From assembly GCA_028023455.1 (NCBI GenBank), contig JAQFVV010012398.1, forward strand, positions 3,802,682-3,866,681: DNA of 64,000 nucleotides, read 5' to 3'. The position numbers and the translations under genes were made by a program. Numbering within the stretch: position 1 is the stretch's first letter; every line of letters starts with the position of its first letter. The notes beneath the pieces were generated by a model, which worked only from the letters and a program-made list of their open reading frames with translations, searched no databases and was not told where the DNA came from. Shown one piece after another: positions 33,120 to 45,790 of the stretch. The DNA comes from Epiperipatus broadwayi. Its lineage: Eukaryota > Onychophora > Udeonychophora > Euonychophora > Peripatidae.

Positions 33120-33641
33120 ATTCTTGTTCAGGTTTCCTGAAACAAAAGGTCTGGAGCCAGAAGTTGGTCTCTATTCCTAATTTTAGAGATTCAATTATGT
33201 AAAAACATGACAACTGTTGTGATTGGTTTGGAAAAATATTAGCTCACATCTGAGAAGCCAAACTGCAAAATAGAGGAAAATGATGTCTGATAATGGAAAA
33301 GATGCCATTTTCTGTGGATTTGCTAATGAAAAACATCTGCTATTCCAGGTGTCACACTATTAACAATGAAAACATGGAAGTGGAGCTAGAAATGAGCAAG
33401 AATAAAAGAGATTCTGGCTCATTTCATCATCAGCCTGGCATAATTGACACTGTGGATTAATCTTTGTGAATCCCCTTTTCCAAACCAAAATGTGATTGGT
33501 GGGAAGTGAGGATAAATTGAATTTAAGTATAAAGTCAATATATTTGGGTTCAAAGAGCCAGTTCTTAGCATGCCTAATGATTTGCTTGTTGTTTATTCCC
33601 AGTTGAGAATGCAAAATAATTTTAAAAATATTTTTAGCCAA
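33120..33641 (-). pseudogene. LINE copy D: C-terminal ORF2 fragment
   Basis: The minus-strand frame 33641-33360 encodes WLFEPKYIDFILKFNLSSLP, then a region equivalent to the C-terminal zinc motif of copies A-C. Here CQLC is kept, but the motif His is Asn and the last Cys is present. Farther down, about 33190-33135 in another frame reads KIRNRDQLLAPDLLFQET, matching KIQKRDQLLVSSKTFEDTW at the end of copy A. About 150 bp between them does not align in frame. Both ends are truncated and no target duplication was found. It is a dead fragment of the same family. Confidence 0.75.
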
Positions 33642-34249
33642 GAAGCATATCCTGAAGGAGACTCACAGCTGTTGCCCTCTCATCTTTTCTGAATATATGC
33701 AATTCTTTAAGTTTTTGCAATCAAAGTTTCAAAATTAGTAGCTGAATAAAAATATGGTATCGTGAATTCATATAAATCACACATATACATTCAACTTCAC
33801 CAATGCAACAATGTCATGAATGGTAACTTAAAAAACAATAATCATCTAACTATTGCCATAAAGAAACTAAAGTTTTATTAACAATGTTTACTACAATAAT
33901 TAGATTTTATTTAACTCTAATATTTATTTATTAATCACAAAATAAATGAAAAACCATAATATGAGGACTTTTTTTTACTAGCTTTCATATGCCATAATAT
34001 TGGATGGACCCGAAAGCTCTTATTAAGGGAAAGAGATTTGCAGTTTCAAATCAGGACAACTTCAGAAGATTTGTCTACTTGACAACCCTATAATAATATT
34101 CATATAAATGTACATGTTAAAATTGCATACTTAGTGTGTATACAAACTTTATATGTATTATGAACAACAGTATTAAAGATTTTAAAGTCAAAATTTCTTC
34201 TTTATCTTTCAAAGCAACCTTTATTATTAAAGATTACATAGAAGTTTTT
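33642..34249. other. AT-rich spacer, no gene seen
   Basis: Nothing was recognised. Confidence 0.5.
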
Positions 34250-35270
34250 TGGGTCTACTTACCCGATGTGATTACAAAGCATTCAATGTACAAAAAAACC
34301 CCAAAACAATTATAATCTTGTTTACAAAAGGATACACTCCAGACAACAATTATATCCACAGAAGGGGTACTATAATCTTGCCCATTGTGTATCTGTGCAT
34401 GGATCTACATGGCCCAGCTGCCAAGAAGTTATCCATAGCCCAATGATCCCACCCCAGGGCCCTGAAGTGAAAACTCAAGCTTCAACTAAATAGGTGGACA
34501 AGTCCAGCATTGCATCAACCACCACAACAGACAATGAGGTCTAGGTCCCAAATCCACAAGATAACAACCCTCGACCCACAACTGAGCCATGCAAAGACCA
34601 TTTCTGAATAATCTCTGTCTCCCAATTTAACAGTTCAAATGTACAGGGACCAAAATTTGGTCTCCCTATGCAAAATTGCAAAGCCAACAAGGGAAACCTA
34701 ACAAATAATGAGCACAGATCTGCACTGCTCAAAACCAACCCATCAAGGAGGCGCAGCAGCCCATCAGAGAGGAAAATGATGCAGAAACTTTGACCAGGTA
34801 CCCTCCCAACAGGTTTTCAGATAGTGGCAACAATTGTCAACATCCCCACCATAAACAAGACCTCTAATGACCACCACCAGCCACCCCTGTTGATTAAAGA
34901 AGGAGTGCAGACCCATGCCTACAAAATATTACAACAAACTCCATCAATTTTACAAAAATTGGTGGCAACCTAAAGCTGACAAACTGTCTTACAAATGCTC
35001 TAAATCTAAAGTTAACTAACAAAACCTAATAATACTGAGCACAGATCAATACTTACCTAACCAATGAGCCATCAAGGTGTGCAGTAGCCCTTCAGAGTGA
35101 AGTCCAAGCAAAGGTAGTGACTTTCACACACCTGGCAAGGATTTCTGGGCTAGACAATGCTCGCTGACTGCTTCCACACATGAACCAAGTCCCTCATGAC
35201 CACCATTACCACACCTGAAGAAAAAGGGAGGAGTGCAAACTCATGCCTACTAATACATACTGATCCTATT
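34250..35270. repeat. C/A-rich, G-poor island with about 326-bp tandem units
   Basis: This 1-kb block stands out from its AT-rich surroundings: the plus strand is rich in C and A and poor in G. Two diverged units align over their length. One starts near 34698 (AACCTAACAAATAATGAGCA), the other near 35024 (AACCTAATAATACTGAGCAC). Each contains AGCAGCCCATCAGAG or AGTAGCCCTTCAGAG, GACCACCACCAG or GACCACCATTACC, and GGAGTGCAGACCCATGCC or GGAGTGCAAACTCATGCC. There is no long reading frame. It could be satellite-like DNA or the body of an unrecognised transposon. Confidence 0.65.
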
Positions 35271-35803
35271 GAATTTTTCTAATCCAAGTTGAGTTCTAAT
35301 TCTTGATTCTTAATCAAAGTTCCAATTATAAAGTCTAACAGTTTATATTTAGTCTTTGGGTTTTACTTAATAATTTGAATCTAAAGGGATTGAATAATTA
35401 ACCACTTCAGTGTTTCTGTTTAGGCCCATAGCATTCTATAAATCCATTATTGTTTTTATCTTCTAATTCATTTCATCATAATTCCTTTTATATATTTTAT
35501 TTGCATTTTTTTTTTTAATGAGACTTTAAAAAAAAATTGCTGATACAGATGGATAATAAACTTTTTTAAAAATAAGTATAAAGTATAGATGATGGAAAAT
35601 ATTTAAATATATCTTTGGAACAAATATTTAGCTAAAACACATATTAATCTTAACACAACTGAAATGTAAAACTTTTCCACTTATAATAGATCCAGCTAGT
35701 TTATTGTTAATTACAGAAAATAATAAAGTCACATGTCATCCTAAAATGAATAAAAAGTAAATTGAAGGTAATGGTGCTAAGTTTTTTTTTTAAAAAAATC
35801 AAA
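35271..35803. other. AT-rich spacer, no gene seen
   Basis: Nothing was recognised. Confidence 0.5.
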
Positions 35804-35927
35804 GATCACCCAATATCATTATCTTTTCTTTCCATTATAAAGCGAAGATCTTTAATAGAAATTTATTATAAAATCAATTGTATCTTCGCTTTATAATGGA
35901 AAGAAAAGATAACGATATTGGGTGACC
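35804..35927. mobile_element. Foldback MITE, 46-bp arms
   Basis: The left arm (35804-35849, GATCACCCAATATCATTATC onward) and the right arm (35882-35927, ending GATATTGGGTGACC) are inverted copies with about two mismatches around a 32-base loop. Low divergence implies a young element or selection for the hairpin. Confidence 0.85.
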
Positions 35928-36301
35928 TACGATCTGATTGGTGAAAATAAACATATACAAAATAAGTAATTATTTTGTGGTGCAAAAAGAGAAGTCTCTA
36001 TCATCATTCCCCAGACAAACCTCATAAAGATGTTATCATTACTAAGATTACAATAACATCCTATATATATATAACTAAAAAAATAAAGAATAGCAGGAAG
36101 GCTTCCTTAAATTACACAACTCTGAAAAAGAAGACTTTATTCATTTGTTTTTTGAGAAAAGTTTAATTTTGTAAATAAAAATAACTAGAAAATACATTTT
36201 CCAGTGAACAATTAAATAACTTGCTTAGTTATTTGTGGTCTGGCTACATAAAAAAATTTAATATGCACTCAAGTTCAAAATTCAGATATTATATCAGAAT
36301 T

Positions 36302-36455
36302 TAATGATTTAATAAATATTTGTACATTTAACAGAAGAACAGGTTTTTTTCATGTTACAGATATTAATTTTATTTAGCTAAGCGTTTTCAATATCTGTAA
36401 CATGAAAAAAAAAACTGTTCTGCTGTTAAATGTATAAACATTTATTATATCATTA
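36302..36455. mobile_element. Foldback MITE, about 64-bp arms
   Basis: The left arm includes TACATTTAACAGAAGAACAG and CATGTTACAGATATT. The right arm includes AATATCTGTAACATG and CTGTTCTGCTGTTAAATGTA. The loop is about 25 bases. Arm differences are few. Confidence 0.85.
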
Positions 36456-36687
36456 CAGTTAGTGCAGAAAATAGGTAAAATAAATTCTTATATCAGAATG
36501 TATAATTTGCTATTTATTTTAATAATCTAGTATGCTTTCAGTGCTTTAACATCATACTTAATTACCATTAAATATTATCTTAAGAAGTACCAATGTCTCT
36601 GAGTCATATGGTTATTTAGTGCAATAAACCAGATTTTTTCCCCCTCTCTTTATAACATGTTATTAAGTTATACATTCTGTTGTAATC

Positions 36688-36823
36688 TTTATTAAGGCTA
36701 TAACCTTAAGACTATACGCCTGAAAAAATGACAGTAGGGACCTCTGCAAATCACCCAAGATTTGCAGAGGTCCCTACTGTCGTTTTTTCAGGCATATAGT
36801 CTTAAGGTTATAGCCTTAATAAA
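36688..36823. mobile_element. Near-perfect foldback MITE, 65-bp arms and 6-base loop
   Basis: Arms 36688-36752 and 36759-36823 are inverted copies with only two mismatches (both transitions), separated by ACCCAA. The ends read TTTATTAAGGCTATAACC. A diverged half copy is at 40290-40360. Such a hairpin is typical of a very young MITE or a small-RNA precursor. Confidence 0.9.
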
Positions 36824-37929
36824 TATTACTTTAAGTAACGAGTATGCACTTTATAAATATAATGGATACAGATAATTTACATCTGCATTAGGAAACATCT
36901 TTTAGGTAAGCTATGATCTCTTCCTATCATTTTCAGTAATCAGATATTGTATAAACTAAAAATGTATTGCTATTTCCCCCTATTCTATTAATATATCTCT
37001 AATTGATTTTGTAATAATTTTTTTAAGATTAGAAATAAAAATTAATTCATGATTTATTTTCGTTCTCAAACAAAGAAATCACTTATTGAAAACGTAATAC
37101 ACAATCTCTATTAAGTGTTATAATGTTAACAAAAAATTGTCTTTATATATTGGGGATTGTTATTATATTAGATTTAAAAAAATATTACTGTATTTGATTA
37201 TGAATTTGTTCAAGTTTCAATTCTAATGAGTTTATAATCATATTTAAACATAAAGTCAAGTTATTATTTACGTGGAAAAATCCAGGTTTAAACTTCGAGC
37301 TCATATGATAATCAGAGATTTACTTTGAAAAAATATTTATGTAATGAGAGAGGTTAATCTGATATCTTTTTTACTAGGTTGATAGTATATAAAAGTGTGA
37401 AACTTGTGTCAGGAACCCAAGATAGAAGTGAGTGAATAAGAGTAATTCTGGATGGTAAAATTAATCTTCTCATCTATATTTTTATTATTTTTTACTCTTA
37501 GACACATTAACATTACTCTTATAAACTCTCACACAATTATCTTCTCTATGCAGTAGTATTATTTTATATATTATCTATAATGCTGTAAATAAAATAATTA
37601 AATAAAAGAAGTCATACGTGTTAACTATCAATATTATGGATATTGATTTTAAATCAAAAATTCATTCAGTAAAAATAATAAAATAATTACTCTTGGCTAT
37701 GTAATCATATTAATTAAATGAATAATACATGAAAATAAATTTTTGCAATAATACTAGCAAACTCATTGAATTCCATGATTGAGAAATAAAAACTCAGAGG
37801 GCAAGTTTATCAGTTCACCTCATCTCTTTTTTTAAATAGTTCTTGGATTAATAGGTTTAATTAAAATTAATTAATTGACTTAAATGCAGTTAATAGTTTT
37901 AAGTAAATCTGTTTATGTTATATTATCTT
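36824..37929. other. AT-rich spacer, no gene seen
   Basis: Nothing was recognised. Confidence 0.5.
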
Positions 37930-38440
37930 TTTTATTATTGATCCATTGCAGTATGAATATCTTTTAAAATTTAATACAGTTTCTCTGATTTCTAGCCTTA
38001 CTTATTGATATCATAGCAATAAATTTATTTTTTTAATCCATCTATCTCACAGGTGTCTCTTTTTAGATGTTTTAAAATCTTGTGGAATCCAATTTAAAAT
38101 TTCAACTCTCCATCTATTATCATCTCTTCTACTAAAATAACCAACTAATTCCATTTCAACTGTCTTAATTCTTTTATAATGTTAATGATAACTATTTCTT
38201 CTCTCACCAATTTTGATCACTTCTTGTTACTCTTAACATACTCTCTCCATACTCCATTAAGTGATTTAAAGCCTCTGTATAGTTCTTCTGTTCATTGTCC
38301 AAGTCTTAAATCTATAAGTAAGGATTTGTAAAATATACTTATTAATATTTTTTTTTGTAAAATACATAAGCATATATATTTCATCCAAGTTTAATTCTAT
38401 GATTAATTTGATCTTTTTTCACCTATAATGATATGCTTAT
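37930..38440 (-). mobile_element. RTE-like LINE 3' fragment
   Basis: Aligns with 57290-57800 on the plus strand: AATCCATCTATCTCACA, TGTGGAATCCAATTTAAAAT, CATCTATTATCATCTCTTCT, TCTCTCCATACT, and CCAAGTTTAATTCTATGATT. On the minus strand this is the C-terminal end of the reverse transcriptase protein, too decayed to read in one frame. Confidence 0.75.
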
Positions 38441-38444
38441 ATAA

Positions 38445-38575
38445 CAGTAGATCCCCCCCCCCCCACCCGAATAGTTTATTCACATATCAAGTTAAAATGT
38501 AACTGACTAAAATATGATTTTTTTTGCGTTTGATTCTGTTTTTTTTTATTGGAGAAAAAAAATAGGTTTATTATT
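38445..38575. repeat. Fragment similar to the inside of the hAT element
   Basis: A C12 run (38453-38464) followed by GATTTTTTTTGCGTTTGATT, CTGTTTTTTTTTATTGG and AGAAAAAAAATAGG has the same order as C11, GATTTTGTTTTTGTTCTG and GGGGAAAAAATGGG at 25381-25495. The sequence is low-complexity, so the match is weak. Confidence 0.35.
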
Positions 38576-39460
38576 CAATTGTTTTATGATTGAATCTTTA
38601 GTTATTTTTACCTAAGTGATAAAACAAAAAGGAAAAAAGTAAAATCTAGTTTGTGATGCATTCTTCATCACTGTTCTATCAATAAAAGTTGGAGAAACTT
38701 TTATTCTGTAATGGCTAATTAAAATTATTTTGCCTATTTTTACAAAAAAAAAAAAAAAACTCAATTAAGTATATAAATAATTGAAGTTTTATAGACTTAT
38801 CTCAGAAAAAAAAATCTATAGCAGTAAAATTTATTTTTAAACTTTTATACTCCTCTGTACTTTATTAAACATTTATTTTTCATTTTAATCGCTTTTTCAA
38901 TTTTTTCATTTCACTCAACATTTTGCTGCGATCCATTAAAGGAACAGACCCTTTTAGTAAAATAATGTAGTTATAATTTTGTTTTGAAAAAATTATAAAT
39001 TAAAATAAATATATAAAATTAATAGTAGAATTTTAATTATTATTTCAAACCATATTTTATTTTGCTAATTTATTTTTATTTTCCCTCAATAGGTTGTTCA
39101 AATGGTGAATTTTACATCGGTTATTTTGGATGCTTTATATGATCATTGAAGACTTTTCATCAATAAATTTAGATATTTCATTTCTACATAATCAAGGATT
39201 TAAATAATTTCTCTATGTGAAAACATTCATCTTATATTATAATGAATATATTGTAAAATCAAAAAGAACCATACTTATAGAAAATAAAGATAATCATTTG
39301 AGTGATTTTTTTTTTTAATAGAAATATTTGATTTATATAATGCATATAATTTTTATATGCATGTTTTAAAAGCATTTATGAATGAATAAATAGAAAGAGA
39401 AAAAAGATTTTCAGAAAAAAAATTCAGTACTGTAGATAAGATGGAAGATAAAGTAAAGCC
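38576..39460. other. AT-rich spacer, no gene seen
   Basis: Only A/T runs, including A16 near 38744. Confidence 0.5.
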
Positions 39461-40270
39461 CTAGCAAGTTATATATAAATTAATACAAATTCATCAGTAA
39501 CAGAATAATTCCACTTGCACTTTAGCTTGGATCATATATAAGCATTCAATTTATTGATGTGTTACAACACAGAGCATGAATTCTAGATAGTAGTGCAATC
39601 TCAGTAAACCACAGATTTGTTCTAAAATCACTATAAACAGTCAAAAGGAAAGGCTGAGTCTCATTTTTAACAACCCAAAAAGATTAAATGTAGCAATATA
39701 TATATATGTGTGTGTGTAATATAGGTAGCATACCAATAGCTCTGCAAGAGAAAGCATTTAAAATCGCTTTTTTCAATGCTTTCTCTTGCTGCACCTATCA
39801 ATAAGAGCTTGTTAGAGTTATTGGTATGCTCCCTATATTACAAATCTGTAATACAAGCATAAAAATAACATGATATATGACTTGCTTTATTGATTATATA
39901 TATACTTTTTTTTTACTGACAGATTTGTATTAGTTTATATATAGCTTGCTAGGGATTTATAGTAACTTTCATTTTAACTTCACCTATGTTTAACCTATCA
40001 CTATTTAATATGTCCATCTATTAATGTCTATTCATTTAAAATTCTGAGGTTGTTAAAAATGAGGTTATAATTCCCACTGATTGCTTATAGTGATTTCAGA
40101 ATAGTTCATGATTGTACTGAATTCATGTTAATATAAAGAATTTATGATCTGTATTGCAACACATCAGCTTGTGGAATCCTTAATATACAATCCAAGCTAA
40201 ATTATTGGTGGCATCATTTTGTACTTTTTTATTTATTGACAGATTTGTATTAGTTTATATATAGCTCTCT
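39461..40270. mobile_element. Composite palindromic element, about 215-bp arms
   Basis: The left arm 39461-39676 and the right arm 40048-40270 are inverted copies along their length. Landmarks are CTAGCAAGTTATATATAAAT, GATCCAAGC-type sequence, TGTGTTACAACACA, and TTAACAACC on the left, with TTGTTAAAAATGAGG and TGTATTAGTTTATATATAGC on the right. The terminal block occurs a third time inside, at about 39918-39955. The centre is occupied by the F1-related hairpin at 39718-39900, so this is a nested structure. No coding. Confidence 0.8.
39718..39900. repeat. F1-related hairpin with unit-end/unit-start junction
   Basis: Left TAATATAGGTAGCATACCAA and GCAAGAGAAAGCATT are inverted at ATGCTTTCTCTTGC and TTGGTATGCTCCCTATATTA. 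The sequence CAAATCTGTAATAC...GATATATGACTTGCTTTATT follows directly at 39840/39841. It corresponds to the F1 unit start (ATTTGTAAATGC...GATGTATGACTTGATTTCAT), giving another head-to-tail junction. The ribozyme-like core is missing here. Confidence 0.6.
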
Positions 40271-40289
40271 GGAGATATATAAGTAATAT

Positions 40290-40360
40290 TTACTAAGGCT
40301 GTAACCTTAGGAATAAGCGTCTGAAAAATTTGAAGGTAGGGACCTCTACAGGTCTTCAAC
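40290..40360. repeat. Diverged half copy of the 36688 foldback MITE
   Basis: CTAAGGCTGTAACCTTAGGA and TAGGGACCTCTACAGGTC match the left arm at 36691-36752 with several changes. The right arm is absent. Confidence 0.7.
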
Positions 40361-42340
40361 ACAAGCTTACGCTATGAAGAAAAGAGGGAAACTTCTGCTT
40401 TAATTTTATCTACTTTTGAACTATCACTATTTAATATTTACTGTAGAGTTAATAAAAAAATAAAGCAAGCAATAGAAAAACAGAATGTAATGTTATAGAA
40501 CAAAAAGGTATAATGGGTATATATATTTTTTGTTTTTGGCACAAAATAGAGTTTTTTTTGTAGCCATTAATGCAATTCTCATGTAATGGGAAAGAAAATA
40601 AACAAAAAGGTAATTTATTTTAAGCACATAAAGTCATGTTTATATTCTTGATTTTAGTTTATATCCAGAGAAAAATGAGAATCCAACCCAAATGCAGCAT
40701 AGCATTAATAATTTTTAATATAAAGAGTTTAACAAAGGCAAAATATTTCGTATTTGTTTGACAGTTTCTATAAGGTATCAAAGACATAGGTATTTGAAAA
40801 GAGTTTATAGCTGATTTATATAAAACTTTGAGTGATTGTATTGGTTTTAAGTTTATAAGAAAGACATTATAAAAGCATAGATAAAGTCCACTGTTCAATC
40901 AGCAGCATATTCAATCAGGTCAAAGTTGCATCTTATAATTGTATAAGCTTCATTGGTAAGTTGTGGAATTTTTGGAGTTTGAAACTATATCTACCTTAAC
41001 AGCAGTATTTCATATACCATTTTATTCATGAAAGGCTCCATGATTTGGTGTATATTATCAGAATTATTATTCATAGAATGTGCTTTTGGAGAAGTGAAAT
41101 GAAATATTGGCATAGCTTTTATGAGGGATGATTTTCTCCACAGTTCTATACTAATATTAATAGCTCTGTAGACCACACATAAACATCTGAGTCACATGAG
41201 TTTTTTCTATGAATAATTATTATGCAAACATCTTTTGTATATTGAGACTGTGGGATATCATTCCGGAAACACCTTTTTCTAAATTTTAGATGAAGACATT
41301 TTCTAGAATGTTAGATTATTATCACATTTCATAATTTTCAAAAAACAAAATAAGCAGTATATGATTCATTCAAGTAAAAGAGCAATCAGTTCTTTGGATA
41401 AAAGAATTGGTAAGCAGAATAGAGATCATTCAAATAAAAGAAGAATCATTTGATGTATATTATTGCTTGTATTTATTTATTTTTTAAAAAGTTTATGGTG
41501 TTCTTATGAGTTATACTTAAAAAAGACGATTGCCTTGATTTAAAAACTACTGTATGTTAAACAGTGAGATAACAATTTCAATGCATCCACTGTTGTAAGA
41601 TGAATGCCTACACTTGGTTTGTATTGTATAAGTTGACTTACATTAATAAATAATGATTTGCAAAATTTTTTTCATTTAACAAATAATCAGGGGCTAGAAT
41701 ATCAGGTAGATAATTAATACAATGTATAAATGTTGTTGAGTCAGTTACACTTCTAGTAAAAGAGTATCATCAGCACTACTATTTGTGATAATATATATAT
41801 ATATTTAACAGCTCTTACATAAAGCATGTAAATAATAAAATATAATTTACATTGTGGACATGTGTCATTATTATTTTAAATTCCAGTATTGTAGATCTTG
41901 CTTTGAACATTAATTCAGACTTCTTTTAATTAAATTAACTTTTAATGAATTTAGTTTTTTAAAAGATGCTTAAGTCAGTAGCAGTGAATGATGTGATTAG
42001 TAATATTGCAAAAAAAAAAAAAAAAAAAGTACTTGCAATAAATATTCTAGTTGTACAATCATTAAAAAACTGCTGTCATTCTGCTATACCCGTTAATTGA
42101 AAATATATCTCATCAACATTGAAAATCAGATTATCAAAACTTCATCATAATTTTTATTATTCACTCATAAGACTAGAGATTATTTACTTACCGAGTAATG
42201 TTTTTTTAGTGTAATTTTTACTACACTATACTAGTTTCTGGACGCATACTGAAATTTATGGATAGCAAAAAATTGTATTTAACATGCATTTTTAATTGAC
42301 ACACACACACACATATATATAACACAATTTTATAAACATT
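40361..42340. other. AT-rich spacer, no gene seen
   Basis: Short frames at 40659-40898 and 40991-41176 lack any family signal. A poly-A run of about 18 bases is at 42010. A (CA)n run is at about 42300. Confidence 0.5.
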
Positions 42341-42454
42341 AAAACTAATAAATATAACAGTAATTAATTATTATATACAGTCTTTCAATCAGCAAAAGTA
42401 CTTTCGGATTGAAATACTATATAATAGTTAATTACTATCATATTTATTAGTTTT
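42341..42454. mobile_element. Foldback MITE, about 50-bp arms
   Basis: Left AAAACTAATAAATATAACAG and CAGTCTTTCAATC pair with right GATTGAAATACTATATA and CATATTTATTAGTTTT, around a loop of about 14 bases. Confidence 0.75.
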
Positions 42455-45319
42455 ATTGTTATTACAATTAGTTTTTTAATCAACGTTCATTTTATTGTAT
42501 TAAATTTGATAAACATGTATATTTTGTTTTAAAATATAATTAACAAAAATAATGAATAAATTATTATTAGAAGTTACTGACATTTATATATAAAAGTCTT
42601 TGTAATATATTGTAACCTCTGCTCTCTTCACTTGTTTACTTTATTAGATTTATAAATGCTCAGGTGCCAATTCTATACAAGATAGAATAAAATTTATAAT
42701 TGTAAATTGCTTTTAAACTTATTTAAAAGATTCTTATATTGTAATTATTATATGGCTTAGCTCAGTTGAGGTTATAGGATATGGTCTTCATATAGGATGC
42801 AAATAAGAGTAATAAAACAATTATTAATAACAATTCTGTATCACTAATTTAATCATATGCCACACATTTATTTAATTATAAAATCATTGCAGAATTATCA
42901 ATTATCATATTTAATATAAGATAATGATGAGGATCGGGTATCTTTTTATCCACATCACCACCTATTCTAAGCAAAGTAGAATATATTATTAGCACTGTAA
43001 TATGGTGATTTATCATCTCCAGACAGATTAAAAAAACTGACTTCTACTGGCAAATCTATATATTTTAGGGCTATGCTATGTTAACCATATATATGTGTGT
43101 GTGGAAATGGAGAATCGAACATAATCAAGCAATTCATATGGGCTAATAATTAAATAAAACATTTATTAAAAATAAAATAAAAAACAAAATAAATAATAAT
43201 AATAATAATAATAATAAATATTATTTTATGCACCTTTCTAACCAATTATATTTCTTCTACAGTAAAACCAAAATTGACTAATATTTAATATACGAATCAT
43301 ATATTTTCGAATATGTGTGCTTTTATAATATCTTAAATATAATGTATTTTTAAAACATACTTTTTATTAGCTTATTTATAAAACTTGGATGATGCCATAA
43401 ATCAATCATCTTTTATACATATTATAAAAATGTATACAACACTTGTCTGTTATAATCATGTATATCATCTAACACTAACTATACAAGAATAAAGAAAGGC
43501 AGGGAAAAACAATAACCAAACACTTATACTTATACTTATATACACGAGGGTTAAATAATATCTCCAAATTCAATCTAAATAATCTAATCATCCCTTGACC
43601 ATTTCTACCTTCAACTATACTCGATATACTTCCTACATAAACAAACTTATAACAGACAAGGCTTTAATTTTTTATTTTTTTAAATAAACTTCATTAACAA
43701 AATTGAAGCATAATAAATACAATTTTTTTTAAAATAATAATTTATAGCATCACGCACACATCCGAATATCTATAATCACCTATAATATAATTTCTAGATC
43801 ATACAAAATAATAGATTATCATATTATAATGATATGAAGTTACATTGTTTTGTTTTTTTAAAAGAAAACAAAAAAAATAAAAAAATTGGTTATACATCTG
43901 TTGTAATCAATAATGAAAATACTTACCAATATCCCATCATTACATGTTAAGTTTTTTTTAAAAAAAAAAATTTGAAAGTTGAAAGAAACACATATTAGTT
44001 TCAAAGACAACAGTAAATTATAACATAAAAAAAAAAGTCTATCCAATTGTTAAAGCATATTTGTTAAGAATGACAATAGTCTTTTTTTTATCCTAGAATT
44101 CTGTTATAGGTGTGATAAATGACATTTGCATGCATTGGAATTATTTATTATACATGCACGAATAGTAAAGGTATACAGTATAAAATTATCCTCCTGATAT
44201 AAGATTAAATAGATAAACTATTTCATTTTAAATTTTATTTTGTAGAATATTGATAGAAAATTCTTAAAATTGAAAATCAAGGGTTTAATTATAGCGTCTA
44301 AAAAGAAAATTTTAGCTAGCTTTATTTTAAACAATTTTGCCATTTTAATATTATTTAGCTTTGGTAATACTTTAAAATAAATCATAATTATTTAGCTTAC
44401 ATATCATCCAGGCATTTTAAAGGTAGTGAATATGGACCATCGTTTGGCAGAAATTTGGAGGCTGGTATCCCTCTTGGGGGGGTGTGTGTTTATCTCCTCA
44501 TTTTTATATCATTCCAGTAGTATAATAACAAAAATTCTCCACAGGTATATTATTAGAATCCTTGCGATGTTTTTTTATATTTGTTTTAATACTCTTAGAG
44601 AGTTGTTGAATCCTTTAAGTTTTTTTTACATCTTCTTCCTTGAAACCCTTTTTTACTTTCCTTCAAGTTTTAAACTCTATTTCTCTCTCCACTCATGCCC
44701 TCTGTGTTTTTTTTTATTACAATCAACTTTGGAAGTGTGCCAGAATTTTACTTATAAAATTTTAACAATACAATATTTGAATGAAATAAAACATAATAAA
44801 TAAATTTAAAAAATGTTAATATTAATTTACAACTGTTATTCACTAATATACAAATAACTTTTATCATTTTAAATATAATATTATGAACAATACATAATTA
44901 GTAAAATATAAATAAGAAAATTCTAATTAATAATATATCTATGTATCTGCTTATTATGACATGTAAATTTTTCTACTACATACAAACATCCCTGATGTTA
45001 TTCATCCTCCTCTCCTACTACCAAACATATATAATCCAAAACTCTACCAATCAGTTCACCCACTTAAAGTTTTAATTTTTTTAAATCCTAATTTTAACTA
45101 GCAAATTACATCTCAATTCATTTTTCTCAGAAAATTAACTTTAGCCATTGTTAGCACAAATGTGAACTTCCCTCATTTCTTCCTGGTACCAACCTGGAAG
45201 GTCACAATATATATGAAAAGAGAGAGATTTGAAGCAAGCATTTTTCAGTTTGTTTGACTTCCAACCCATCTTAAGCAACTGATATACCTGATTAAGCAAG
45301 TGCAAAAAAGATACATGAT
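42455..45319. other. AT-rich spacer with an AAT microsatellite
   Basis: (AAT)n at 43190-43218. The frame at 44432-44803 (about 123 codons, rich in Phe, Leu, Ile and Ser) has no recognisable family and sits in T-rich DNA; I do not call it a gene. Confidence 0.45.
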
Positions 45320-45790
45320 CCCAAATATTATGTGTTTTGTGCAGAACTAGCACTCATCAGTTGGGCCAGATTATAATTTACCACACATATATACAACCAG
45401 TGTCCAGTTTATATTAAGATAGCAATTACTCAAAATTTAATGGACATAATGTCTACATGGGTATGACCACAATATAAATCCAATAAGGGTTTTTAAGCAA
45501 TCTATCATCAGTTTTTCAGTGAAATGGATGATTGAATAGTTGGTAGGGTGAGAAGATTGAAGCCAGTCAATAAAGTTTGAGGAATTGCTATTCTAATATA
45601 AACCAAACATTAATAGTATATATATATATATGTGAGAAATTATGATCTGGCCCAACTGGTGAGTGTTGGTTCTGCATGAAATATGTATATCAAGGATCAT
45701 GTATATTCTTCACATATGTGTGGTTATGTGTATCATTTGCTTGAGATGGAATGGAGGATGAATAGACTGAAAAATTGAGTTCAAATCCCT
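45320..45790. repeat. S1 SINE-like repeat, two copies in inverted arrangement
   Basis: The left copy (about 45320-45440) is inverted relative to the right copy (45574-45790). They share GCAGAACTAGCACTCATCAG and GTTGGGCCAGAT on the left against ATCTGGCCCAACTGG on the right. On the plus strand the right copy has an A-box-like TGGCCCAACTGG at 45652-45663 and a B-box-like GAGTTCAAATCCC near 45776. That suggests descent from a tRNA-headed SINE, although the boxes are farther apart than in a tRNA. Confidence 0.6.

Noticed and set aside
44432-44803. Hydrophobic frame of about 123 codons
   Set aside because: T-rich DNA easily gives Phe/Leu/Ile frames. No family, no neighbour and no conserved motif.
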